Source of the DNA: JAKACA01 sp963735115
Lineage (GTDB): Bacteria > Actinomycetota > Acidimicrobiia > Acidimicrobiales > Bog-793
Direction of reading: 5' to 3'
DNA: 64,000 nucleotides
Assembly (NCBI GenBank): GCA_963735115.1
Contig: CAVTJR010000003.1
Span: forward strand, 1,178,001 to 1,242,000
Part shown: one piece after another, positions 41,522-52,930 of the stretch
Layout: each line of letters opens with the position of its first letter
Position numbering within the stretch: the stretch's first letter is position 1
Made by a program: the position numbers and the translations under genes
The notes under the pieces: model-generated
What the model saw: only the letters and a program-made list of their open reading frames with translations
What the model was told of the DNA's origin: nothing
Database searches by the model: none

Positions 41522-41525
<4 letters not shown>
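39543..41525 (+). CDS. glgB: 1,4-alpha-glucan branching enzyme GlgB
   Basis: 660 residues from the GTG at 39543. An N-terminal CBM48-type sandwich (GGRFAVWAPNAEAVSVRHDG) precedes the GH13_9 barrel: SFYEVHLGSWRRHPDGR, LPVMEHPYYGSWGYQTTGYF, nucleophile Asp318 in GLRVDAVASML, acid/base Glu371 in TIAEESTAWP, and LPLSHDEVVHGKGSL. It creates alpha-1,6 branches in the glucan made by GlgE. The first N-terminal extension domain of some actinobacterial GlgB is absent. The last 25 residues are Ala/Gly-rich. It is the last gene of the operon and converges with glgX, overlapping 4 nt. Confidence 0.96.
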
Positions 41526-43669
<2,144 letters not shown>

Positions 43670-43675
43670 CAGTTC

Positions 43676-43681
43676 ACCTTA
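43676..43681 (-). promoter_or_regulatory. -10 box TAAGGT, leaderless start of glgX
   Basis: The reverse strand reads TAAGGT, then 6 nt, then ATG at 43669. Confidence 0.5.
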
Positions 43682-43746
43682 CTGCGAGGGTCCCTGCCGG
43701 TTCCCTGCGGCGGCGGGCGGTGGTGCGCGACCGGGTCGGGGCGCCA

Positions 43747-43752
43747 TAGGGT
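43747..43752 (+). promoter_or_regulatory. -10 box TAGGGT, leaderless start of fbiC
   Basis: TAGGGT is followed by 6 nt and the GTG at 43759. It shares an 89-bp divergent region with glgX. Confidence 0.55.
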
Positions 43753-43758
43753 GGCGAG

Positions 43759-46086
43759 GTGACCGTCTCCCTTCAAGTGCGCACCGGCGTCTCGCCGAGC
43801 GATGCCGAGCTGCTCGAAACTGCGCTCGATGAGCTCATGGCCGAGGCGCGGCGCATCCGTGACGCCCGCTTCGGCAGCCGGGTGACGTTCTCCCCGAAGG
43901 TGTTCATACCCCTCACGATGCTCTGCCGGGACCGCTGCGGCTACTGCACCTTCGCCAAACCGCCCTCGCGGGTCGCTGCCGCCTACCTGAGCCCCGACGA
44001 GGTCCTCGAACTCGCCAGGCGGGCGGCCGGGGCGGGTTGCCACGAGGCGCTCTTCACCCTCGGCGAGCGGCCGGAGGAGCGTTACCCGGCGGCGGGAGAC
44101 TGGTTGCGGGAGAGGGGCTTCTCCTCCACCGTCGAGTACCTGGCGGAGGCCACCCGCCTCGTTCGTGACGAGACGGGACTCCTCCCGCATGCCAACGCCG
44201 GCGCCCTGCACGAGCCCGAGCTCGCCAGCCTGCGGCCCGTCACAGCCAGTCAGGGGATGATGCTCGAGTCGCTCAACGGCGAGCTCGCCTGCCATCGCGG
44301 ATCACCGGACAAGACGCCCGCCCGGCGTCTCGCTACCCTCGAGGCCGCCGGCCGGCTGCAGATCCCCTTCACGACGGGGATCCTCGTCGGCATCGGCGAA
44401 ACCCGACAGGACCGCCTGACGGCGCTGCGGGCCATCGCCGCCTCCCACGTGCGCCACGGTCATGTGCACGAAGTCATCGTGCAGAACTTCCTTCCCAAGC
44501 CGGGAACATCCATGCACGCCAGCGCACCTTGCGCGCCCGAGGAGCACCTCTGGACCGTGGCGGCCGCCCGTCTCCTCCTGCCGCCCGAGATACACCTGCA
44601 GGCGCCGCCCAACCTGACGGAGGACTTCGGCGTCCTCCTCGAAGCCGGCATCGACGACTGGGGCGGCGTCTCGCCGGTGACGGCCGACCACGTCAACCCC
44701 GAACGCGCCTGGCCGGCGCTCGACCGGCTGCGGTCGGTGACCGAGGAGGGAGGGCACGTGCTCGCCCCCCGCCTTGCCCTGCACCCGGAGTGGGCCGCTC
44801 AGCCGGCGCGCTGGCTCGACGAGGCGATGCGCTTTGCGGTCCTCGACCGCTCTGACGCCGAGGGTCTCGGGCGGGAGGCGGCATGGTGCTCGGGTTCCGA
44901 CGAGCCACCGCCGCTCTTGGTGGGCGCCGCCGCCCGCCAGCCCGGTCAGACGCGAGCGGTCCCGGCGCGGCGCGGACCGGTGGCGGAGGTGCTGGCGGGC
45001 GTCCTTCGCGGCGAGGAGGTCGACGAAGCCGAGATCGTCACGCTCTTCTCCGCTCGCGGACCCGAGGTGAGCGCCGTCGCCGAGGTCGCCGACGAGCTCC
45101 GCCGCCAGAGCGTCGGAGACACGGTGACCTTCGTCGTCAACCGCAACATCAACTACACGAACGTGTGCACGTTCAAATGCCGCTTCTGCGCCTTCTCGAA
45201 GGGGCCGCTCTCCCTCAACCTGCGCGGCTCGCCCTACCTGCTCGAGCTGAGCGACATCACGAAGCGTGTCGCCGAGGCGGAGGCGCTCGGCGCCACGGAG
45301 GTCTGCTTGCAAGGCGGTATCCACCCGAGTTTCGACGGTGACTACTACCTCGAGGTCCTGCGGGCGGTGCGGGCGGCCTCCGAGCGCATCCACATCCATG
45401 CCTTCACCGCCCTCGAGGTGCACGAGGGTGCCCGCCGGCTGGGTGAGGACCTCGAGACGTACCTCCTGCGACTGAAAGACGCCGGCCTCAAGACGCTACC
45501 GGGCACGGCTGCGGAGATCCTGGACGACGAGATCCGCGCCGTCCTCTGTCCGGACAAGATCGGCACGGACCGTTGGCTGCAGGTGCATCGCGCAGCCCAT
45601 GGCGTGGGGCTGCGCTCGAACGTGACGATCATGTTCGGAGCCGTCGAGTCGCCCGTGTCCTGGGCTCGCCACATCGTGGTCTCTCGGGCTCTGCAGCGCG
45701 AGACGGGCGGCTTCACCGAGTTCGTGCCCCTCCCCTTCGTGCACATGGCGGCGCCCCTCTACCTCCAGCACCGCGCCCGACGGGGGCCGACGTTCCGGGA
45801 GGCGCTGCTCATGCACGCCGTCGGGCGGATCGCCTATCACGGCGCCATCGACAATGTCCAGGCGAGCTGGGTGAAGATGGGGGCGGCCGGGGCCCGTCAG
45901 TTGCTGCAGGCGGGCTGCAACGATCTCGGGGGCACCCTCATGGACGAGAACATCTCGCGGGCGGCCGGAGCATCTCATGGGCAGATGATGGACCGGGAGG
46001 GGTTTTCTCGGATCGTCGAGCCGATCGGCCGCCCCCTCGAGCAGCGCACGACGCTGTACGGGCGAGTCGTCTCCGCGGCGGTCTGA
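43759..46086 (+). CDS. fbiC: FO synthase FbiC (CofG-CofH fusion)
   Basis: 775 residues with two radical-SAM modules. The CofG half binds its cluster through Cys56, Cys60 and Cys63 (CRDRCGYC); the CofH half through Cys470, Cys474 and Cys477 (CTFKCRFC). Conserved CofH segments CLQGGIHPSFDGDYYLEVLR and EFVPLPFVHMAAPLY follow. The protein joins tyrosine and 5-amino-6-ribitylaminouracil to make FO, the chromophore of coenzyme F420. A fused form is typical of actinobacteria. Its stop overlaps the LOG gene start (TGATG). Confidence 0.97.
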   Translation: MTVSLQVRTGVSPSDAELLETALDELMAEARRIRDARFGSRVTFSPKVFIPLTMLCRDRCGYCTFAKPPSRVAAAYLSPDEVLELARRAAGAGCHEALFTLGERPEERYPAAGDWLRERGFSSTVEYLAEATRLVRDETGLLPHANAGALHEPELASLRPVTASQGMMLESLNGELACHRGSPDKTPARRLATLEAAGRLQIPFTTGILVGIGETRQDRLTALRAIAASHVRHGHVHEVIVQNFLPKPGTSMHASAPCAPEEHLWTVAAARLLLPPEIHLQAPPNLTEDFGVLLEAGIDDWGGVSPVTADHVNPERAWPALDRLRSVTEEGGHVLAPRLALHPEWAAQPARWLDEAMRFAVLDRSDAEGLGREAAWCSGSDEPPPLLVGAAARQPGQTRAVPARRGPVAEVLAGVLRGEEVDEAEIVTLFSARGPEVSAVAEVADELRRQSVGDTVTFVVNRNINYTNVCTFKCRFCAFSKGPLSLNLRGSPYLLELSDITKRVAEAEALGATEVCLQGGIHPSFDGDYYLEVLRAVRAASERIHIHAFTALEVHEGARRLGEDLETYLLRLKDAGLKTLPGTAAEILDDEIRAVLCPDKIGTDRWLQVHRAAHGVGLRSNVTIMFGAVESPVSWARHIVVSRALQRETGGFTEFVPLPFVHMAAPLYLQHRARRGPTFREALLMHAVGRIAYHGAIDNVQASWVKMGAAGARQLLQAGCNDLGGTLMDENISRAAGASHGQMMDREGFSRIVEPIGRPLEQRTTLYGRVVSAAV

Positions 46087-47126
46087 TGCCGGACGAGCGT
46101 TCAAGCGGCGACGCCGCCCGACTCATCGGCGAGCTGCTCGACCAACGCGGGGCAAAAGCCAACCGGGACCTCTTGCGAGACTTGGTGGAGTCGGCCCTCG
46201 ACCTCGCCGACGGCATTCCGAGTCGCCTCGACCTGAAGATCGCCACGGCGGCGCTGGCCGAGATGGGGCGAGCGTTCCACCTGTTCGCGCCGTTTCGCGG
46301 CGTGCCGAAGCTGACGATGTTCGGCTCTGCCCGCACGCACGAGTCCGACCCGCTCTACGCGCAGGCGAAGGAGCTAGCTGCTCGCGTGGCGGCGGAGGGC
46401 TGGCTCGTCGTCACCGGCGCCGGCCCGGGCATCATGGCCGCCGGGCACGAGGGTGCCGGACCTGACATGTCACTCGGCGTCGAAATTCGCCTGCCCTTCG
46501 AATCGGCTTCCCACCCGGAGCTCGCTGCCGAGGGACGCCTCGTGGAGATGAAGTACTTCTTCACGAGAAAGCTCATGCTCATGAAGGAGTCGGCTGGCTT
46601 CGCCGTCCTGCCCGGCGGCTTCGGCACGCTGGACGAGTGCTTCGAGATGCTGACGCTGCTGCAGACGGGCAAGGCCGAGCCGGCCCCCATCGTCCTCGTG
46701 GACATCCCCGGAGAGCCGTACTGGGAGGCTTGGGATCGCTTTGTCGGGGGCGAAGTCATCCGGCGAGGACTCGCCAGCCCGACCGATGCAGCCTTCTACC
46801 GGATCACCGACGACGTCTCGGTGGCGGTGGAGGAGATCCTCGGGTTCTACCGCAACTACCACTCCCGGCGCTTCGTCGGCGCCACGATGGTGATACGGCT
46901 GCGCACGGCACCGAGCGACGCCGAGATGGAGGTACTCAACACTGAGTTCAGCGACATCTGCTCGCAGAAAGGGATCTGGCGCACGGCGCCCCTCGGCCCG
47001 GAACGCTCCGACCGCGAGTACCTCGAGCTCCCTCGCATCGCCCTCGAGCTCGATCTGAGGCACCAAGGGCGTTTTCGCCAGTTGATCGATGCCCTCAACG
47101 CGTGCACGGGCGAGGCGTCGCCCTGA
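46086..47126 (+). CDS. LOG-family protein (TIGR00730 / lysine decarboxylase-like fold)
   Basis: 346 residues. The Rossmann-type core has LTMFGSARTHESDPLYAQA, VVTGAGPGIMAAGHEGAG, KYFFTRKLMLMKES and the signature PGGFGTLDE (176-184), the PGGxGTxxE of cytokinin-activating LOG and related nucleoside 5'-monophosphate phosphoribohydrolases. The protein is longer than plain LOG (about 190 residues): it has about 75 extra N-terminal and 80 C-terminal residues, like one actinobacterial subgroup of unknown substrate. It starts one nucleotide inside the fbiC stop, so it is translationally coupled; any link to F420 metabolism is inference. Confidence 0.88.
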   Translation: MPDERSSGDAARLIGELLDQRGAKANRDLLRDLVESALDLADGIPSRLDLKIATAALAEMGRAFHLFAPFRGVPKLTMFGSARTHESDPLYAQAKELAARVAAEGWLVVTGAGPGIMAAGHEGAGPDMSLGVEIRLPFESASHPELAAEGRLVEMKYFFTRKLMLMKESAGFAVLPGGFGTLDECFEMLTLLQTGKAEPAPIVLVDIPGEPYWEAWDRFVGGEVIRRGLASPTDAAFYRITDDVSVAVEEILGFYRNYHSRRFVGATMVIRLRTAPSDAEMEVLNTEFSDICSQKGIWRTAPLGPERSDREYLELPRIALELDLRHQGRFRQLIDALNACTGEASP

Positions 47127-47203
47127 GCACTTCGTCCTGAACGCTTCGTCCCGGGCAGGGCGCACGTCGGCGAGGTTGGGGTCCCACGGTTCTCGATGAG
47201 GGT

Positions 47204-47209
47204 TAGATT
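47204..47209 (+). promoter_or_regulatory. -10 box TAGATT for the phosphoesterase-two-component operon
   Basis: TAGATT lies in the 172-nt gap after the LOG gene. A start near 47216 gives a leader of about 83 nt with GAGGA before the ATG. Nothing else was recognised in the gap. Confidence 0.4.
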
Positions 47210-47298
47210 GCCGACGAGACGCCACGAGCGCTCCTGCGGAGCCGTTGTGAATCGAGTTGGACTTCTCCGAGCGTTCCGCCTCACCGACGAGGAATACC

Positions 47299-48864
47299 AT
47301 GCCGCCTGAACGTGCGAATGCGATGGACCATGTGGTGCTGGTCATCTTCGAGAATCGCTCTTTCGACAACTTGCTTGGCCACCTCTACAGCCCAGGCGAG
47401 ATTTCCTCGTTCGAGGGCGTGATCGACAAAGACTTGAGCAACCCGATCCCGCAGTGGGCGGAGCATGGCGCCGAGCAGAAGGTGGTGACGTACGGAGTCG
47501 CCGCCGGGATGGATTCGCCGAACCCGGACCCGGGCGAGGAGTACCAGCACACGAACACACAGCTCTTCAACGTGTTGAATGCCGCCAACCGGTTCAAGGA
47601 TGCCACCGAGATGGTGGCGCCGTTCAACGCGCCGGCCGAGGGGCAGGCGCCCTCCATGGACGGCTTCGTCACCGACTACATCAGTTTCTTCACCCGCGAG
47701 ATGGGCCGCCAGCCGACCTACGTCGAGTACGAACAGATCATGACGGGTTACACGCCCGCTCAGGTCCCGGTGCTGAGCGACATCGCTCGAGGGTTCGGCG
47801 TCTTCGACCACTGGTTCAGCGAGGTCCCGTCACAGACCATGACGAACCGCTCGTTCTGGACGGCGGCAACTGCGTCGGGCTACGTGCTCAACCGGCCCAT
47901 GAGCAACTTCATGCACCACAACAACGCCGAGACGATCTTCGAGCGGCTCGAGCGGCACGGCAGGACGTGGAAGGTCTATGTGCTCGAGCCCGACCCGGTC
48001 TCTTTCACCGGCATGATCCACATGGCACGCCTGAAGGAGCGATTCGCCACGAACTTCGTGCCCTTCTCCGACTTCGAGCGGGATGCCGCCGCGGGCACCC
48101 TTCCCGACTTCTCGCTCATCGAGCCGAACCTGCTGGCAGGCCACGGCGACTACCACCCAGCCTTCGGGCGGGCGTTGCTCCCGGGCATCGAGGTTCCGAT
48201 CGATCCGCCTTCGTCGATCCTCGCCGGCGAAGCCTTTCTGACGCGTATCTACGAAGCCGTCAAGTCGGCAAGGTCACCGGTCGGCGCCAACGTGTTCAAC
48301 ACGACGTTGTTCATCGGCTGGGACGAGCCTGGTGGCACTTACGACCATGTGCCGCCCGGACCGGTCTGCCCGCCAGATCCTTCGAGACCGGAGGGTGAGC
48401 TCGGCTTTCGCTTCGACCGCTCCGGCTACCGCGTCCCGGCAGTCATCGTCTCGCCCTGGGTGGAACACGGCGTCGTCATCAACGAGGAGTACCGACACAC
48501 CTCGATGATCGCCACGCTTCGTGAGGTATGGGATCTCGGTGAGCCGTTCACCGGTCGCGATGCCGCCGCCCGGACATTTCAGCATGTGCTCAGCCTTGAC
48601 GTCCCCCGTGATCCCGACACGTGGCCGCAAGCTACCCCGTTGCCGGTGCCGAGATTCCAGCTGGAGCGGGTAGAGGCTGGCGAGGCCCTCAGCACGTTGG
48701 GGAAGCACCTCTGCCATGGCCTCCGGCTGCACGCCGACCAGATCGGGGTCACCGTGCCGCGGGCGCCTGCCGATCCCAACGCCGAGATCTCGCCTGCGCT
48801 GGCGCTCGACATCGTCAATCGGATCGGTGGCAGGTTCTTCCCTCGGCTGGCTCACCAACGGTGA
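47299..48864 (+). CDS. Phosphoesterase family protein (phospholipase C / acid phosphatase AcpA-like)
   Basis: 521 residues from the ATG at 47299 (GAGGA upstream). It belongs to the bacterial phospholipase C/AcpA phosphoesterase family: metal site HVVLVIFENRSFDNLLGHLY near the N-terminus (ENRSFDN 18-24), GFGVFDHWFSEVPSQTMTNR, LFIGWDEPGGTYDHVPPG (about 338-355) and PAVIVSPWVEHG. Family members hydrolyse phosphomonoesters or phospholipid headgroups, usually outside the cell. No signal peptide or twin-arginine motif is present in this or the longer TTG-start form, so it may act in the cytoplasm. The stop overlaps the response-regulator start (GTGA). Confidence 0.88.
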   Translation: MPPERANAMDHVVLVIFENRSFDNLLGHLYSPGEISSFEGVIDKDLSNPIPQWAEHGAEQKVVTYGVAAGMDSPNPDPGEEYQHTNTQLFNVLNAANRFKDATEMVAPFNAPAEGQAPSMDGFVTDYISFFTREMGRQPTYVEYEQIMTGYTPAQVPVLSDIARGFGVFDHWFSEVPSQTMTNRSFWTAATASGYVLNRPMSNFMHHNNAETIFERLERHGRTWKVYVLEPDPVSFTGMIHMARLKERFATNFVPFSDFERDAAAGTLPDFSLIEPNLLAGHGDYHPAFGRALLPGIEVPIDPPSSILAGEAFLTRIYEAVKSARSPVGANVFNTTLFIGWDEPGGTYDHVPPGPVCPPDPSRPEGELGFRFDRSGYRVPAVIVSPWVEHGVVINEEYRHTSMIATLREVWDLGEPFTGRDAAARTFQHVLSLDVPRDPDTWPQATPLPVPRFQLERVEAGEALSTLGKHLCHGLRLHADQIGVTVPRAPADPNAEISPALALDIVNRIGGRFFPRLAHQR

Positions 48865-49529
48865 GGGTCTTGGTGGCCGAGGACGACGGAGCCCTCTCCT
48901 CCGTCCTCGCCCGCGGGTTGCGGGCCGCCGGCTACGTCGTCGACGTCGTAGGGGACGGGACGAGCGCCTGGGACTACCTGCGCACCTATGACTACGAGGT
49001 CGCCATCCTCGACTGGAACCTGCCCGGGCGCAGTGGGGTCGAGGTCGTGCGTTCGCTACGCCAGCGGGGCTCCGCCCTCCCCGTGCTCATGCTGACGGCG
49101 CGTGACGCCGCCGCCGATCGCGTCAAGGGTCTCGATGAGGGTGCCGACGACTACCTCGTCAAGCCGTTCGACTTCGGCGAGCTGCTCGCCCGCATCCGCG
49201 CCCTGCAGAGACGCCCGGCCTCGGCGCAGCCGCCCCGCCTGAGCGTGGGCGACATCGTCTTCGAGCCGGCCTCTCGAGAGGTCCGGGTAGGGGCCCGCTC
49301 ACCCTCGCTCACCGCCACCGAGCTGGCCATCCTCGAAGTCCTCCTCCGCCGGGCGCCGGCGGTCGTGGAGCGCCGCACCATCGCTCTGCATGCTTGGGGC
49401 TCCGAGGCGGACGCCCTCGGCTCGAACACGATCGACGTGCATCTCGCCCGGCTGCGCGCCAAGCTCGTCGGCGGCCGGGCGCACATCGAGACCGTCCGCG
49501 GCGTCGGCTACCGCATCCTCCCGGGATGA
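48861..49529 (+). CDS. Two-component response regulator, OmpR/PhoB type
   Basis: 222 residues. The receiver domain has acidic pocket residues AEDDG (6-10), phospho-acceptor Asp51 in ILDWNLPG, the switch Thr/Ala in MLTARD and Lys101 in LVKPFD. The winged-helix effector domain (about 125-220) ends GVGYRILPG. It should bind DNA as a phosphorylated dimer. The GTG overlaps the phosphoesterase stop and its stop overlaps the kinase start, so all three are coupled. The phosphoesterase may be a target or partner of the system (inference). Confidence 0.95.
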   Translation: MRVLVAEDDGALSSVLARGLRAAGYVVDVVGDGTSAWDYLRTYDYEVAILDWNLPGRSGVEVVRSLRQRGSALPVLMLTARDAAADRVKGLDEGADDYLVKPFDFGELLARIRALQRRPASAQPPRLSVGDIVFEPASREVRVGARSPSLTATELAILEVLLRRAPAVVERRTIALHAWGSEADALGSNTIDVHLARLRAKLVGGRAHIETVRGVGYRILPG

Positions 49530-50797
49530 GCCGCCGGCGAAGGATCACCCCTGCCCACCGGGCGCACGCCGTTCGCGTGGCGGCCGTCGCCACCACACTC
49601 GTCGCCGTCGTTTCGGTGGCCCTCGGCGCCGCCCTCGACCTCCTCGTCGCCCACCGCCTCACCACTCAGGTGAGCCAACAGGTGCTCACCCGCCTCGCCC
49701 AGGCGCGCCGGGACTTCGCCGCCCCGGCAGGCAAGCGGGCCGCCCAGGTCTTCGCCAGCGGCGACGAAGGCGGGCGCTACGGCCTCGGTATCTACGGCGC
49801 ACCCGTGTTCGTGTGGCAGGTGTCGTCCGACGGTCGGGTCGTACGCGCCACCCCCGGAGCGCCCGGCCTGCCGGCACGGCTCTGGGGACGGCGGGCGGCG
49901 CAGGGTGGCCTCACCATCGGGACGACGCCCTTCCTGCTCGCCTCCGTCCCCGCCTCCGGCGGGTGGCTCGTGACGGGCGAGAGTCTGGCGGAGCTCTCCC
50001 ACGTCCGTTCCGTGCTCGTGACCTCCGAAGGGCTCGCCCTGCCGGTCTTGATCGTCGTGGTGTTCCTCGGCTCGCTCGCCATCGGGATCCGCTCGGTCGT
50101 ACCCGTCGAGGAGGCCCGCAGGCGCCAGCTCGAGTTCACGGCCGACGCCTCTCACGAGCTCCGCACGCCGCTCAGCGTCATCGAGGCCGAATTGGCGCTC
50201 GCCCGTCAAGGCGGCGAGGAGGGCGAAGCCGGGCACGACGGAGCCACGACGCTGCAACGGATCGGGAGGGAGAGCGATCGCCTGCAACGGATCGTCGAGG
50301 ATCTGCTCTGGCTGGCCCGTTTCGACTCGGAGCCCGCTCCCCCGGGGAACGAGCCCATCGACCTCGGCACGATCGCCGAGGGCTGCGCCGACCGGTTCGC
50401 TGCCTTGGCGGCCTCCCGCCACGTCACCATCTCTCTGCAGCGCCCCCTCGACCGCAGCGTGTCCGTGGTGGCTCCACCCGAATGGATCGACCGCCTCGCC
50501 GGCGTCCTCGTCGACAACGCCTGTCGCTACGCGGGCGAAGGCGGTTCCGTGCTGATCTTCGTCGGCACCCTCGGGTCGCGGACCGTGCTGGCGGTCGAGG
50601 ACAGCGGCCAGGGCATCCCGGCGGGCGAACGCGACCGCCTCTTCGACCGATTCCGCCGTGCGACCGACGAGCCGGGCGGCCACGGGCTCGGGCTGGCGAT
50701 CGCCGACTCGGTCGTTGCCTCGACCGGAGGTCGCTGGCGCATCGGCCGCGCTGCAGCCGGTGGCGCCCGCATGGAGGTCTCCTGGCCACTGAGCTGA
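49526..50797 (+). CDS. Sensor histidine kinase
   Basis: 423 residues. Membrane helix 1 at about 17-43, an extracytoplasmic sensor of about 120 residues with no recognised fold, and membrane helix 2 at about 168-190. A short linker without an obvious HAMP domain leads to the dimerisation helix with His210 in ADASHELRTPLSVIEAELAL. The ATPase domain has N box VDNACRYAG, G1 VEDSGQGIP and G2 GGHGLGLAIA. It autophosphorylates and passes phosphate to the partner regulator encoded just upstream. Confidence 0.94.
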   Translation: MSRRRRITPAHRAHAVRVAAVATTLVAVVSVALGAALDLLVAHRLTTQVSQQVLTRLAQARRDFAAPAGKRAAQVFASGDEGGRYGLGIYGAPVFVWQVSSDGRVVRATPGAPGLPARLWGRRAAQGGLTIGTTPFLLASVPASGGWLVTGESLAELSHVRSVLVTSEGLALPVLIVVVFLGSLAIGIRSVVPVEEARRRQLEFTADASHELRTPLSVIEAELALARQGGEEGEAGHDGATTLQRIGRESDRLQRIVEDLLWLARFDSEPAPPGNEPIDLGTIAEGCADRFAALAASRHVTISLQRPLDRSVSVVAPPEWIDRLAGVLVDNACRYAGEGGSVLIFVGTLGSRTVLAVEDSGQGIPAGERDRLFDRFRRATDEPGGHGLGLAIADSVVASTGGRWRIGRAAAGGARMEVSWPLS

Positions 50798-50845
50798 GCC
50801 CTGACGGCGCCCGGCAGCTCGACCTTCGTCGCCGCCGGCAGACGC

Positions 50846-51142
50846 CTAGGCAGAGTCCCAGTCCTCGTCCTCGCCTGCTCGACCCCGCCGGTTGAGGCCC
50901 CGCGCAGTCCTCGTTGCTGTCGGTGCCCTCGCCGCCGTCGCCTGTGCGAGCAGCGAGACGGCCTTCTCGACGGATGATCGCGCCCGGTTGACGAGGCGCT
51001 CCCGCTGCGTGGCGAGGGCGGCCGCCTCCTCCGTGCCGTCGCCCAGGCCGGCTCGCAGCACGTCCATCGCGGCGTCCGCCAAGCGCTCGGCGATACGGTC
51101 GAGCTCAGCCGCTAGCTCGTCGAGGCTGTCGGTCCCCGCCAT
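50846..51142 (-). CDS. Small helical protein, unknown function
   Basis: 98 residues. Heptad-like helices DELAAELDRIAERLADAAMD and ERLVNRARSSVEKAVSLLAQA suggest a coiled-coil hairpin, followed by a basic then acidic tail. No family was recognised. It lies 17 nt downstream of the acyl-CoA synthetase in the same direction and is probably co-transcribed. No clear ribosome site. It converges with the histidine-kinase gene. Confidence 0.6.
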   Translation of the reverse strand: MAGTDSLDELAAELDRIAERLADAAMDVLRAGLGDGTEEAAALATQRERLVNRARSSVEKAVSLLAQATAARAPTATRTARGLNRRGRAGEDEDWDSA

Positions 51143-51159
51143 GTCGCGCCGCCGCCCGC

Positions 51160-52791
51160 TCAGTTACGGCTTGGCCGCCGCTCGGAGACGACGACGTCGA
51201 GCTCGCCTTTGCCGAACTGCGCCCGCAGCACCTTCTTGTCGAACTTCCCGACGCTCGTCTTCGGCACCTCCCCGATGAACGACCAGCGCTCCGGCACCCA
51301 CCAGCGGGCGACCCGTCCCTCCAGAAAGCCTCCCAGCTCCTCCACCGACACGCCCGCACCCTCGTTCAGCACGACGCAGGCGAGCGGCCGCTCGTCCCAG
51401 CGTTCGTCCGGCACGGCGACGACGGCCGCTTCGAAGACGTCCGGGTGGGCCATGAGGGCGTTCTCGAGCTCGACCGAGGAGATCCACTCGCCGCCGGTCT
51501 TGATGACGTCCTTCGTCCGGTCGGTGATCGTGAGATACCCCAGCTCGTCGACGGTGCCGACGTCACCCGTGCGCAGCCAGCCATCGTGGAAGCGCTCCGG
51601 GGTGTCGTCGCCGTAGTACGAGGCGGTCACCCACGGTCCGCGCACCTCGAACTCGCCGACGCTCTCGCCGTCTCGGGGTGCCACCTTGCCCTCACCGTCG
51701 ACGACGCGGAGCTCCACACCGAAGGCGACTCGCCCCGCCTTCTGTCGGTAGAACCAGGCCTCCTCTCCGCTGACGCCCCGAGGCGGGTGCGCCACGGCGC
51801 CGAGCGGGCTCGTCTCGGTCATGCCCCAGGCCTGGATGATCGACACGCCGTAGCGCTCCTCGAAGGCCCGCATCAGCGAACCCGGCACGGCCGAGCCGCC
51901 ACAGACGATGGAGCGGAACGACGACAGGTCCGAGCCGTGGGCCTCGGCGTAGCGCAGGACCTCGTTCCAGATGGTGGGAACAGCGCCGGCAAACGTCGGC
52001 CGCTCCGCCTCGATGATGCGAACGAGCGGCTCGGCCTGGAGAAACTGCTTCGGCAGGATGAGATCCGCCCCGGCCAGCCAGGAGGCGTATGGGATCCCCC
52101 AGGCGTTGGCGTGGAATTGCGGTACGACGACGAGCGCCCGGTCGGCCGAGGAGATGGCCAGGGTGGCCGCCGAGGTGCTCCCGAGGGAGTGCAGGTAGGT
52201 AGAACGGTGGCTGTAGGCGACCCCTTTCGGGTTGCCCGTCGTACCGCTCGTGTAGCACATGGCGGCCGCTTGGCGTTCGTCCAAGACCGGCCACTCATAG
52301 CCCGGCTCGCCGGCGGCGAGGAGCTCTCCATAGGGCATGGTCTCGCCCAGCACGGATGCGTCCTCGTCGCCCACGACGATGATCCGCTCGACGCTCGGGC
52401 ACTCCCCTACGACGCGGGCGAGCACCGCCGCCAGGGCGGCGTCGCAGATGATGACCTTGTCCTCGGCATGATCGATGACGTATTTCAGCTGCTCGGGGAA
52501 GAGGCGGACGTTGAGGGTGTGGAGGACGGCGCCCATGCTCGGGATGGCGAGATAGGCCTCCATGTGCTCCTGGTGGTTGTAGCAAAACGTCCCCACCCGG
52601 TCGCCGTTGCCGATCCCGAGGGAGGCGAGGCCGGAGGCGAGCCGCGCGGCGTTCTCGGCCACCTGAGCGAAGCTGGCCCGTCGGAAGCCGGAGCCCTCGA
52701 AGGTGACGACCTCGCTCCGGCCGTGCAACTGCTTGCCATGCCGGAGGATCTCGCTCACGAGGAGTGGTGCGTCCTGCATCGTGCTCTGCAT
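51160..52791 (-). CDS. Fatty-acyl-CoA synthetase (ANL superfamily)
   Basis: 543 residues. Adenylation motifs are complete: AMP loop YTSGTTGNPKG (180-190), VPQFHANAWGIP, A5 WGMTETSPLG, A7 GWLRTGDVG, A8 DVIKTGGEWISSVELE, and the catalytic lysine region KTSVGKFDKK near the C-terminus. The enzyme activates a carboxylic acid, likely a medium- or long-chain fatty acid, through an acyl-AMP to acyl-CoA. Chain length is not predictable here. The ATG has a strong GAAGGAGG ribosome site; -10 TAGGCT at 52829-52834. Confidence 0.93.
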   Translation of the reverse strand: MQSTMQDAPLLVSEILRHGKQLHGRSEVVTFEGSGFRRASFAQVAENAARLASGLASLGIGNGDRVGTFCYNHQEHMEAYLAIPSMGAVLHTLNVRLFPEQLKYVIDHAEDKVIICDAALAAVLARVVGECPSVERIIVVGDEDASVLGETMPYGELLAAGEPGYEWPVLDERQAAAMCYTSGTTGNPKGVAYSHRSTYLHSLGSTSAATLAISSADRALVVVPQFHANAWGIPYASWLAGADLILPKQFLQAEPLVRIIEAERPTFAGAVPTIWNEVLRYAEAHGSDLSSFRSIVCGGSAVPGSLMRAFEERYGVSIIQAWGMTETSPLGAVAHPPRGVSGEEAWFYRQKAGRVAFGVELRVVDGEGKVAPRDGESVGEFEVRGPWVTASYYGDDTPERFHDGWLRTGDVGTVDELGYLTITDRTKDVIKTGGEWISSVELENALMAHPDVFEAAVVAVPDERWDERPLACVVLNEGAGVSVEELGGFLEGRVARWWVPERWSFIGEVPKTSVGKFDKKVLRAQFGKGELDVVVSERRPSRN

Positions 52792-52828
52792 GGCGGCCTC
52801 CTTCGAAGGTGCTGGGCGTCCCTTGGCA

Positions 52829-52834
52829 AGCCTA
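52829..52834 (-). promoter_or_regulatory. -10 box TAGGCT for the acyl-CoA synthetase gene
   Basis: The reverse strand reads TAGGCT; the start is near 52822, giving a leader of about 30 nt with the strong ribosome site. Confidence 0.45.
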
Positions 52835-52907
52835 GAGCGCCCGTCGCCGGCACCTCAGGAAGCGACCGGGGCGATCGGGGTCCTTCGTCACTATACGTAG
52901 CAGGTCA

Positions 52908-52922
52908 AACACGCGTAGTGTT
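52908..52922. repeat. Short inverted repeat in the acs/GGDEF-EAL divergent region
   Basis: Arms AACAC and GTGTT with a 5-nt centre. It may be a second regulatory site; on its own it is short enough to be chance. Confidence 0.25.
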
Positions 52923-52930
52923 GTAGTCGG

